Notes: generated by a model from the sequence alone, not told the origin. A DNA stretch of 5,594 nucleotides from an uncultured Clostridia bacterium (GCA_946615495.1 CAMOHY010000160.1:1-5594); one strand, 5' to 3'; shown: positions 1-5,571, counted from the first letter of the stretch. Numbers and translations: made by a program.

Positions 1-775
1 CAACGCCGGTGCCGGAATTGTCATTCAGGTTGCCGAACACCATGGGCATCACGTTCACGGCAGTGCCCCAGGAATAGGGGATATCGTGATCCATGCGGTA
101 CACGTTGGCGCGGGGGTTGTCCCAGGAACGGAACACGGCGCGGATGGCTTCGTAGAGCTGCACCTTGGGATCAGACGGGAAATCGCTGCCCAGCTGCTTT
201 TTGTATTCAGCCTTGAACTGCTGCGCCAGCTCCTTAAGGTCGGCGGCGGTCAGTTCGGTATCGAAGGTAACGCCCTTCTTTTCCTTCATGGCGTCGATGA
301 GCTGCTCGAAATACTTCTTGCCCACTTCCATAACCACGTCGGAGAACATCTGGATGAAGCGGCGGTAGCAGTCATACACGAAGCGCTCAAACTTGGGATC
401 GGGGTTGCCCTTAATCATGGCGGCGACAACGTCGTCATTGAGGCCCAGGTTCAGGATGGTGTCCATCATGCCGGGCATGGAGGCGCGGGCGCCGGAACGC
501 ACGGAAACCAGCAGCGGATTTTCCAGATCGCCGAACTTCTTGCCGTTGATCTGTTCCATGGTTTCCACGTTCTTCATGATTTCGGCCATGATCTCGTCGT
601 TGATCTTGCGGCCGTCTTCATAATACTGGGTGCAGGCTTCGGTAGAGATGGTGAAGCCCTGGGGAACCGGCAGACCAATATTGGTCATTTCAGCCAGGTT
701 CGCGCCCTTGCCGCCCAGCAGTTCACGCATGGTGGCGTTGCCCTCGGTAAACAGGTATACATACTTCTTGCCCAT
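1..775 (-). CDS. ppdK: Pyruvate phosphate dikinase, N-terminal part (cut by window edge)
   Basis: This is the first 258 codons of a pyruvate phosphate dikinase, which interconverts pyruvate + ATP + Pi and PEP + AMP + PPi in the cytoplasm and often serves as a PPi-linked glycolytic or gluconeogenic step in anaerobes. I translated the minus strand by hand. The start is MGKKYVYLFTEG. The ATP-grasp region carries GGKGANLAEM at residues 21-30, with Lys23 in the conserved nucleotide-binding position, then LPVPQGFTIST at about 35-45. The family signature SVRSGARASMPGMMDT is at 91-106, with Arg93. The visible end, VFGNLNDNSGTG, is also typical of the family. Full-length enzymes are near 870-890 residues, so roughly 70% lies outside the window. 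The start is supported by an AAAGGAG ribosome site (786-792), 10 bases upstream. A promoter lies at 862-890. No frameshift is seen. Confidence 0.97.
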   Translation of the reverse strand, partial: MGKKYVYLFTEGNATMRELLGGKGANLAEMTNIGLPVPQGFTISTEACTQYYEDGRKINDEIMAEIMKNVETMEQINGKKFGDLENPLLVSVRSGARASMPGMMDTILNLGLNDDVVAAMIKGNPDPKFERFVYDCYRRFIQMFSDVVMEVGKKYFEQLIDAMKEKKGVTFDTELTAADLKELAQQFKAEYKKQLGSDFPSDPKVQLYEAIRAVFRSWDNPRANVYRMDHDIPYSWGTAVNVMPMVFGNLNDNSGTGV

Positions 776-861
776 GGGGATCTATCTCCTTTCGGAATTG
801 GATTAACGAATGGGGCCTGGACAGGCCATGGACAGAAAGCCCATAGCTTACCCAACGCCTT

Positions 862-890
862 ATTATACAGGATTTTTCCTTTCTTGGCAA
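862..890 (-). promoter_or_regulatory. Sigma-A promoter of ppdK
   Basis: On the minus strand a -35 TTGCCA (885-890) is separated by exactly 17 bases from a perfect -10 TATAAT (862-867). Transcription would begin near 855, giving a leader of about 80 bases before the ppdK start. That leader contains a small inverted repeat (814-827, GGCCT/AGGCC arms). A second inverted repeat, GTAAC-T6-GTTAC (932-947), lies about 40-60 bases upstream of the -35 and could be an operator, but I recognise no specific regulator. Confidence 0.85.
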
Positions 891-973
891 GGGCCGGAAA
901 GAAAGGAAAACCGCTTTTTTTCGTGAATTCTGTAACTTTTTTGTTACGGGCTGCGAAAGGACTTTTCGCCGCG

Positions 974-1010
974 AAAAAAATTTCCCGTGACGCGGCCGCG
1001 TCACAGGAAA
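974..1010 (-). terminator. Intrinsic terminator after the 428-residue Cys/His-repeat gene
   Basis: Ten bases past the stop codon of the 1020-2306 gene, the minus strand forms a stem with outer arms TTTCC/GGAAA (981-985 with 1006-1010), one mismatch, and then the inner palindrome GTGACGCGGCCGCGTCAC (987-1004). It is followed directly by seven T residues (980 to 974). This separates the gene from ppdK. Confidence 0.9.
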
Positions 1011-1019
1011 GTGGGCTTT

Positions 1020-2306
1020 TTATTGAATATACGTGAAATCGCCCAGCGGGTTCCACACATCCTGCGGCCTGATGCAGCGGGCCGTATTGGTAACGGTGAG
1101 AGAAATGCGCAGCACGTCGGCCTGAACGGCGGCCTCAAAGGAGCCGTCCTCCTGGACAGGGAAGGCTACGATGATATCCGAGCCGTCCCGGAGCACCAGC
1201 CGCATGCGGATGAACAGCTTTTCTTCCGCGGCGCCGCCGTCCCATTTTACCACCCGGCCGCTCAGGTATCCGCCATCCAGGGCAAAGTCCACGATGGCGT
1301 AGGGAGCCGGTTCAGCCGTGGGGACCGCGGTAGGGGCCGCGGTGGGCGCTTGGGTGGGGATGGGCGTAGGCGCTTGCGTGGGCTCCAAGGTGGGGGCTTG
1401 GGTGGGCGCTTGGGTGGGCTGTTCCGTGGGGTTTGCCGTGGGGGCTTCCGTAGGCGCCAGCGTGGGCTCCAAAGTGGGTTCCGCTGTGGGCTCTTGAGTG
1501 GGGGCTTCGGTGGGCTCCTCCGTAGGCTTCTCCGTGGGGGCTTGGGTGGGCTCCGCTGTGGGCGCTTGCGTGGCTTGGGGCTGTTCATAGCCGCACACGG
1601 CGCACACGCCGTCCTTTAGCGTATGCGCTTCCTCGGTGGATTTTTCGCCGCACACGGCGCACACATGCCAGTGGCCTTCCGCGTCCTGCTCCCAGGCGCT
1701 GCGGTAAAAGTGCACCACGGGGCCGATGGTCGCGCCGTCGGCCTTCGCCGCGCCGCACACCACGCACACATCGGGGCTGGCGGCGGAGCAGGTGGCATAA
1801 TGGCCTTCCCGTCCGGCAATTTTTCCGCACCGGGTGCATTCATCCCAGTGGAAGGCGCTGTCCTGATGCTGCTGCCAATCGTGGCCGGGGTCCTCTATGA
1901 CGGCGCCGCCGGCCTCGGTAGCGCCGCATGCTACGCACACGCCGGGGTTGGCGCAGGTGGCCGTATGCTTTTCTTTATTGATGACTTCGCCGCAGGCGGG
2001 GCATTCCTGCCAGTGGAATTCCCCGTCGCTTTTCTTTTCATAGCCGGCGTGGAGCACCTTCACATTTTCTTCGCCCGCCGCCGCGCCGCACACCTCGCAG
2101 GCGCCCCGGCTGGGGCTGGTGCAGTGGGTGGAATGGGGCGTTACGTACAGCTTTTCCCCGCATTCCATGCACACCCGCCAATGGCAGGCCTCATCGGACT
2201 GGTACACATCATAATCATAGCTATGCACATGGCCGCCTTCCGCCAGCGCGTACACGCTCAGGCACATCATCATGGCGGTCACTGCGATCAACAGGCATTT
2301 TTTCAT
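1020..2306 (-). CDS. Secreted Cys/His tandem-repeat protein with PT-rich linker (paralog 1)
   Basis: A 428-residue protein that I do not recognise as a named family. Residues 1-22 are a signal peptide (MKK, hydrophobic core, ALA before EGG). Three full repeats follow at about 24-89, 90-145 and 146-201, each of the form HW-x2-C-x2-CG-x7-H-x3-C-x5/7-C-x2-CG, usually ending in a G-x2-[IV]-x4-H tail. A shortened four-Cys repeat occupies 202-242 (HWHVCAVCG, GVCAVCGYEQ). Residues 243-335 are a Pro/Thr-rich linker and 336-428 a C-terminal domain resembling that of the two neighbours but more diverged (DGGYLSG, VQEDGSF). There are 19 Cys in the repeats, one in the C-terminal domain and two in the signal peptide. 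The start has AAGGAG (2316-2321) 9 bases upstream. It has its own promoter and terminator. An extracytoplasmic metal-binding or structural role is inferred; no catalytic site, LPxTG, SLH or C-terminal membrane segment is seen. Confidence 0.9.
   Translation of the reverse strand: MKKCLLIAVTAMMMCLSVYALAEGGHVHSYDYDVYQSDEACHWRVCMECGEKLYVTPHSTHCTSPSRGACEVCGAAAGEENVKVLHAGYEKKSDGEFHWQECPACGEVINKEKHTATCANPGVCVACGATEAGGAVIEDPGHDWQQHQDSAFHWDECTRCGKIAGREGHYATCSAASPDVCVVCGAAKADGATIGPVVHFYRSAWEQDAEGHWHVCAVCGEKSTEEAHTLKDGVCAVCGYEQPQATQAPTAEPTQAPTEKPTEEPTEAPTQEPTAEPTLEPTLAPTEAPTANPTEQPTQAPTQAPTLEPTQAPTPIPTQAPTAAPTAVPTAEPAPYAIVDFALDGGYLSGRVVKWDGGAAEEKLFIRMRLVLRDGSDIIVAFPVQEDGSFEAAVQADVLRISLTVTNTARCIRPQDVWNPLGDFTYIQ
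1317..1568 (-). repeat. In-frame 12-bp repeat coding 21 xxPT units
   Basis: Residues 247-330 of paralog 1 are 21 uninterrupted four-residue units ending in Pro-Thr (QAPT, AEPT, EAPT, LEPT and so on), an exact 252 bp in perfect 12-bp phase. The first two residues of each unit vary and include both acidic and neutral types. Such Pro/Thr-rich segments in exported proteins usually act as extended spacers and may be glycosylated; that role is inferred here. Confidence 0.95.
1581..2237 (-). repeat. Cys/His repeat array of paralog 1 (3 full + 1 short unit)
   Basis: Encodes residues 24-242. Unit 3 (146-201) closely matches unit 3 of the 2492-3850 protein: both begin QQ-x2-DS-x2-HW and both have CGAAKADGA after the last Cys pair. 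Unit 1 is atypical in having TPHSTHC between its Cys pairs, and it lacks the usual DG in its tail. The final short unit lacks the fifth Cys and the tail His. Confidence 0.9.
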
Positions 2307-2349
2307 AGCCTTTCTCTCCTTTTCCCTTGCATAAACCTGTAACGTACTT

Positions 2350-2378
2350 ATTATAGTGGCTGAAAATGGAAATGGAAG
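2350..2378 (-). promoter_or_regulatory. Probable promoter of paralog 1
   Basis: A perfect -10 TATAAT (2350-2355) lies about 45 bases upstream of the 1020-2306 start in an AT-rich stretch. With 17-base spacing the -35 would be CTTCCA (2373-2378), only three of six consensus matches, so an activator or a weak promoter is possible. The terminator at 2432-2469 just upstream makes a separate promoter necessary. Confidence 0.65.
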
Positions 2379-2431
2379 ATAGGAAAAATAAAAATTCTAT
2401 GACGTAATTCAAAAAAACATGAAACATCTAT

Positions 2432-2469
2432 AAAAAAATGGGACGAATGGGTTGTTTTCCCATTCGTCC
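2432..2469 (-). terminator. Intrinsic terminator of the two-gene operon
   Basis: The arms GGACGAATGGG (2441-2451 as read on plus) and CCCATTCGTCC (2459-2469) make a perfect 11-bp stem with a 7-base loop. On the minus strand it is followed by CA and seven T residues (2438 to 2432). It lies 22 bases past the stop of the 2492-3850 gene. Confidence 0.93.
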
Positions 2470-2491
2470 GCCAGCGCGCGAAAATGAAGCG

Positions 2492-3850
2492 TTACTGCCG
2501 CACGAAAAGCTCGGCGGCGTCCAGGGTCTTTTCCCCGCCGCCATCCCTGCCAGAGGCCAGCGCGGTGATATACACGATAGGGCCAACGCCCTCCACCAGG
2601 AAGGAACCATCCTGCTCCACCTCGGCGGTGGTGCCCATGTAATAGTTGCCTTCGATGTAGAAGGTGACGCGGAGGATCAAGCCCCCTGCGGGACGGGTGG
2701 CGGCGTCGTGCAAAAGTGTGCCGGAAAGCGCCTTGCCGTCATACTGCAAGCCTTGAAGGGTATAGACCGGGGCCTTGGCCTCTTCCTGAGATTGCCTGCT
2801 GCCGCAGGCAGCGCAGACGCCGTTTTCAAACGCATGGGCCAGGTACGCTGTTTGGCGGCAGCCCCGGCACACGAAGGAATGATACGCTTCGTTATAAGGC
2901 TTGAATTCCTCTTCGCCCGTTATCACATGCTCCGCCTCGCCGGACCAGGCCGCGCCGCACACGGCGCATTTTCCCGGCGCGGTGCACAGGGCGTAATGGG
3001 CCTCCCGAAGAATCTCATAGCCGCACCGGCCGCACATTTGCCAATGCTCCTGCCCATCGCGCTGCATTTCCTGCGGGTCCTCGTGATGCAAATGATCGAT
3101 TTGGATGCCGCTGTTCACGGACTGCAGGCAAACGAGGCAGCGGTCCGGGCTGGAGCAGGAGGCGGCGTGCTTTTCCCTTGCCACCGTTTCTCCGCAGTGG
3201 AGGCAGATGTACCAATGCTCCTGAGCGTCGTGCATCACGTCCCGGTCATCCAGGAAGTGGGCGGTGTTTTCCACCACCGCGCCGTCGGCCTTGGCCGCGC
3301 CGCAGGCGGTGCACACATCCTTGCGCTGCGCGTCGCAGCCGATATAGTGCTCCTCCCGGTTCCGGGCGGCGCTGCACAGCAGGCAGGCCTCCCAGTGGGC
3401 CAGGCTGTCGCTGCGCTGCTGCCAGAGGTGAACCACTTCATTGATTTCGATTCCTTCAGCCGCCGCCAGGCCGCAGCCCAGGCAAAGATCGGGCTGAAGG
3501 CAGGAGGACCAATGCAGCTCCCTGCCCACCTCATTCTGGCAGGCCTGGCAGGTGTAGAAATGGGAGTAGCGGTCATACCCCATATCCCCGTCGTCAAAAA
3601 AGTGCATCACGCCCTCAATGCGCGCCCCGTCATAGGCGGAAACGCCGCAGGCGGCACAGGCGGTGGGATTGTTTTCGTAGCAGAGCACATAATGCTCCTC
3701 CCGCTCCGTCACCTGGCCGCACACGCCGCACACGCTCCAATGGGCCTCCCGGTCAAACTGCACCGTCCATTGATGCGCGTGGGTTTCCTCCGCCAAGGCG
3801 CAGGAGAAAAGACAGATGAGAAATACGGCGGTAAAAAGAAGCTTTTTCAT
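2492..3850 (-). CDS. Secreted Cys/His tandem-repeat protein, short linker (paralog 2)
   Basis: A 452-residue exported protein of the same unrecognised family. The signal peptide is 1-20 (MKKLLFTAVF..., ALA before EET). Five full Cys/His repeats lie at about 24-84, 85-143, 144-200, 201-258 and 259-317, followed by a short four-Cys unit (318-353, ending CAACGSRQ). Mature Cys count is 29. Only about eight residues link the array to the C-terminal domain (362-452; YDGKALSG, FYIEGNYYM, EVEQDGSF, VGPIVYITALASG). Some motif Gly residues are lost (CQACQ in unit 2, CLLCS in unit 3, CLVCL in unit 4). The start is a choice: an in-frame ATG at 3874 would add eight residues but has no ribosome site, whereas ATG 3850 gives the same MKK start as both paralogs with a GGAGAGGA 14 bases upstream. 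It is the second gene of an operon, 28 bases after the 3879-5342 gene. Metal binding is inferred. Confidence 0.88.
   Translation of the reverse strand: MKKLLFTAVFLICLFSCALAEETHAHQWTVQFDREAHWSVCGVCGQVTEREEHYVLCYENNPTACAACGVSAYDGARIEGVMHFFDDGDMGYDRYSHFYTCQACQNEVGRELHWSSCLQPDLCLGCGLAAAEGIEINEVVHLWQQRSDSLAHWEACLLCSAARNREEHYIGCDAQRKDVCTACGAAKADGAVVENTAHFLDDRDVMHDAQEHWYICLHCGETVAREKHAASCSSPDRCLVCLQSVNSGIQIDHLHHEDPQEMQRDGQEHWQMCGRCGYEILREAHYALCTAPGKCAVCGAAWSGEAEHVITGEEEFKPYNEAYHSFVCRGCRQTAYLAHAFENGVCAACGSRQSQEEAKAPVYTLQGLQYDGKALSGTLLHDAATRPAGGLILRVTFYIEGNYYMGTTAEVEQDGSFLVEGVGPIVYITALASGRDGGGEKTLDAAELFVRQ
2555..2671 (-). repeat. Conserved duplicated segment, copy in paralog 2
   Basis: This part of the C-terminal-domain coding sequence aligns without gaps to 3954-4070 (offset 1399). 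My manual count gives about 16 differences in 117 bases, roughly 86% identity, including an identical run of 24 bases at the left end. It encodes the VRVTFYIEGNYYM to VYITALA core. Confidence 0.8.
2792..3781 (-). repeat. Cys/His repeat array of paralog 2 (5 full + 1 short unit)
   Basis: Encodes residues 24-353. Units match those of the 3879-5342 protein position by position rather than each other: unit 2 shares CLQPD-x-C and I-x-EVVH-x-W, unit 4 loses the Gly after its last Cys pair in both proteins, and unit 5 has DG-x-EHW in both. Confidence 0.88.
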
Positions 3851-3864
3851 AGGCGCAAGCGCTG

Positions 3865-3872
3865 TCCTCTCC
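3865..3872 (-). promoter_or_regulatory. Ribosome binding site that decides the start of paralog 2
   Basis: GGAGAGGA on the minus strand, 14 bases upstream of ATG 3850. The spacing is longer than usual. The alternative ATG (3874) overlaps this motif and has no ribosome site of its own, though it lies only four bases after the upstream stop codon, so coupled re-initiation there cannot be excluded. Confidence 0.55.
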
Positions 3873-3878
3873 ATTTAT

Positions 3879-5342
3879 TTATTTCACAAACAGTTCCGCG
3901 GAGCCAAAGGGCCAGTGCACGGTGGAGCCGTCCATGTTCCTTTCCGTGCCGGTGGCCAGCGCGGTGATATACACGATGGGACCAACCCCGTCCACGGCAA
4001 AGGTGCCGTCCTCCTCCACCTCGGCGGTGGTAGCCATGTAGTAGTTGCCTTCAATGTAGAAGGTGACGCGGACGGAAATATCCTGAATCTCCTTGGTGCC
4101 CGGAACGTGGGTCAGGGCGCCGGAAAGCAGCTTTCCATCATAGGCTATGCTTCCCAGCCGATATTCCGGCTCCTGAGAAGGGGGAACGTCGGTGGGGGAA
4201 GGGGTCGCGGTGGGCGCGGGCGTGGCCGTAGGCGGGGGTGTGGGCAGGGCCGCGCCGGGCTGGCGGTAGCCGCAGGAAACGCATACGCCGGAGGAGAAGC
4301 GGTGCGGCTCGGTAATCAGGGCAAAGCAATCGTCGCAGCGGAAGCGGTGGGAAGCTTCATTCACAACGCTGTATTCCGCGGGGGAGGAATTCAAATGCCG
4401 CACCTCCTGGCAGGAAACGCCGCAGACATGGCACACGCCGGGCTTGGCGCAGGAGGCGTAATGGCTTTCCCGAATGGTTTCCTCGCCGCAGGAGCAGATG
4501 TACCAGTGCTCGGCCCCGTCGTGCTCCCATTCGCCGTTGTAATGGAGGTGCTCCCAATGGTCCATCACCGCGCCGTTGTATTCCGTGGTGCTCACGCACA
4601 CCTGGCAGGTGGTCTTGTCCCGGCAGCTGCCATAATGCTTTTCGGGCTTGATCTTCGCGCCGCAGGCCTGGCAGGGATACCAGTGCTCATACGCGTCGCT
4701 GTCCAAGATGTGGGTGGAATAATCGTGGCGGACATAATCCACCGTGTCGCCCTGGGAAACGGACGCGCCGCAGGCGGAGCAAACGCCGGGCGAATTGGAG
4801 GTGCAACTGGCATAGTGGGTGATCCGGGGCGTTTCTTCTCCGCACAGGGAGCACTTGCTCCAGTGGCAGGTTTTGTCGTGCTGCGTCACCCAATTGTGCA
4901 CCACTTCATCAATAATGACGCCGTCTTTCTCCTTGCCGCCGCAGACGGCGCACTCATCCGGCTGCAGGCAGATGGCCTTATGGACATCCGACAGGGGCTG
5001 GTTATACTCGTTTTCCAGAATTTCGCCGCAGCGTTCGCAGGTGTAGTAATGGTAATACGGACTAATCAGAAAGGTGTCGCCGGAAAAGCTGTGGGCACGG
5101 AAATAGATCATGGCGCCGTCTTCCTGGGAAAAGCCGCATTCGGCGCACACCATTTCATCAGAATCGCAGGAAACGTAGTGCAGCTCTTTATCCGATTCAA
5201 AGCCGCACTCCGTGCACACGACCCAATGGGTAAGCTCATCGTAGTGGTATTCCCAGGTGTGCTCGTGAAATTCCTCCGCCATGGCGCAGGAGGCAAAGAG
5301 CACCAGGGCCGCAAAGACGCAAAGCAGCAGGATTTTTTTCAT
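3879..5342 (-). CDS. Secreted Cys/His tandem-repeat protein, medium linker (paralog 3)
   Basis: A 487-residue exported protein, first gene of a two-gene operon. The signal peptide is 1-22 (AMA before EEF). Five full Cys/His repeats lie at about 25-86, 87-151, 152-208, 209-268 and 269-327, then a short four-Cys unit at 328-361 (GVCVSCGYRQ). The mature protein has 30 Cys. A Pro/Thr/Ala linker (362-393) leads to the C-terminal domain at 394-487 (YDGKLLSG, FYIEGNYYM, EVEEDGTF, VGPIVYITALATG). Unit 2 has an insertion of about seven residues between the first Cys pair and its His. In unit 5 the first Cys pair is CSC instead of C-x2-C. An in-frame ATG at 5363 is rejected because the AAGGAG ribosome site (5351-5356) lies inside that extension, 8 bases before the chosen ATG. 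Function is unknown; extracellular metal binding or a structural/adhesive role is inferred from composition only. Confidence 0.92.
   Translation of the reverse strand: MKKILLLCVFAALVLFASCAMAEEFHEHTWEYHYDELTHWVVCTECGFESDKELHYVSCDSDEMVCAECGFSQEDGAMIYFRAHSFSGDTFLISPYYHYYTCERCGEILENEYNQPLSDVHKAICLQPDECAVCGGKEKDGVIIDEVVHNWVTQHDKTCHWSKCSLCGEETPRITHYASCTSNSPGVCSACGASVSQGDTVDYVRHDYSTHILDSDAYEHWYPCQACGAKIKPEKHYGSCRDKTTCQVCVSTTEYNGAVMDHWEHLHYNGEWEHDGAEHWYICSCGEETIRESHYASCAKPGVCHVCGVSCQEVRHLNSSPAEYSVVNEASHRFRCDDCFALITEPHRFSSGVCVSCGYRQPGAALPTPPPTATPAPTATPSPTDVPPSQEPEYRLGSIAYDGKLLSGALTHVPGTKEIQDISVRVTFYIEGNYYMATTAEVEEDGTFAVDGVGPIVYITALATGTERNMDGSTVHWPFGSAELFVK
3954..4070 (-). repeat. Conserved duplicated segment, copy in paralog 3
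   Basis: Partner of 2555-2671. The differences fall partly at third codon positions, but a cluster near 3990-4008 changes residues (for example VDGVG against VEGVG, and the nearby TFA against SFL). Confidence 0.8.
4260..5270 (-). repeat. Cys/His repeat array of paralog 3 (5 full + 1 short unit)
   Basis: Encodes residues 25-361. Most units follow H-[WY]-x2-C-x2-C-G-x7-H-x3-C-x5/7-C-x2-C-G-x4-[DE]-G-x2-[IV]-x4-H. Exceptions are the insertion in unit 2, loss of Gly after CQVC in unit 4, the shortened CSC pair and an extra Cys (CGVSC) in unit 5, and the lack of the fifth Cys in unit 6. Confidence 0.9.
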
Positions 5343-5350
5343 GGCGCATT

Positions 5351-5356
5351 CTCCTT
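5351..5356 (-). promoter_or_regulatory. Ribosome binding site that decides the start of paralog 3
   Basis: AAGGAG within an A-rich run on the minus strand, 8 bases before ATG 5342. It lies downstream of the alternative ATG at 5363, which therefore cannot use it. Confidence 0.9.
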
Positions 5357-5403
5357 TTTGCATTCCTTTGATTCATTGGTGATTGCACGGCGCTTTCACG
5401 GAT

Positions 5404-5432
5404 ATACTATCATATTTCAGAATAAATAACAA
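5404..5432 (-). promoter_or_regulatory. Promoter of the two-gene Cys/His-repeat operon
   Basis: On the minus strand, -35 TTGTTA (5427-5432), 17-base spacer, -10 TAGTAT (5404-5409) preceded by TGA, an extended -10 (TGn) arrangement. Each hexamer matches consensus at four of six places. The predicted leader is about 55 bases and shows no obvious riboswitch. The promoter diverges from the tRNA promoter at 5484-5512. Confidence 0.7.
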
Positions 5433-5461
5433 CCCTTGCGCGAAGGCGGGGAAGAGACGCG

Positions 5462-5512
5462 GAAAAATTTTTGAAAAAAGGGGTTGACATCCATCTTCGT
5501 GTGTGCTAAAAT
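5462..5512 (+). promoter_or_regulatory. Strong promoter with A/T-tract upstream element for the tRNA gene
   Basis: Perfect -35 TTGACA (5484-5489), 17-base spacer, -10 TAAAAT (5507-5512, five of six). Directly upstream, 5463-5479 is an A5-T5-G-A6 tract, about 40-57 bases before the expected start near 5519, the place of an UP element contacted by the RNA polymerase alpha subunit. This is typical of stable-RNA promoters. Confidence 0.88.
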
Positions 5513-5532
5513 CTGTTTCTGTCAGCAGGGAT

Positions 5533-5571
5533 GGTTCCTCCTGGAACCGGCCTCGACGCTGCTTCGCGGCG
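5533..5571 (+). other. Two hairpins in the tRNA precursor leader
   Basis: GGTTCC (5533-5538) and GGAACC (5543-5548) pair around a TCCT loop. CGCTGC (5557-5562) and GCGGCG (5566-5571) pair around TTC with one G-U. They fill most of the roughly 56-base 5' leader that RNase P would remove. Role unknown. Confidence 0.55.

Noticed and set aside
963..977. Hairpin TTTTCG-CCG-CGAAAA as a separate terminator
   Set aside because: It overlaps the T-run of the stronger terminator at 974-1010 and is not followed by its own T-run on either strand.
1317..1568. CRISPR-like or transposon-end repeat
   Set aside because: It is an in-frame 12-bp protein-coding repeat with no spacers, and no transposase or terminal inverted repeats are present.
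3879..5342. CxxC motifs as multihaem cytochrome c sites
   Set aside because: The pairs are followed by Gly (CxxCG), not His; no CxxCH was found in any of the three proteins.
1020..5342. Zinc-finger DNA-binding or cytoplasmic rubredoxin-like proteins
   Set aside because: All three begin with a clear signal peptide ending in A-x-A, which points to export.
5280..5342. Lipoprotein signal peptides (FASC in paralog 3, LFSC in paralog 2)
   Set aside because: Position -3 or -2 is Phe, unlike a normal lipobox; the Cys is absent from the matching place in paralog 1, and all three share a good A-x-A cleavage site a few residues later.
2438..5429. Long plus-strand open frames (86-1036, 1623-2342, 2438-3967, 3816-5429)
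   Set aside because: They are antisense shadows of GC-rich minus-strand genes. They span stop codons, terminators and promoters of the real genes, lack ribosome sites and show low-complexity Ala/Gly/His composition.
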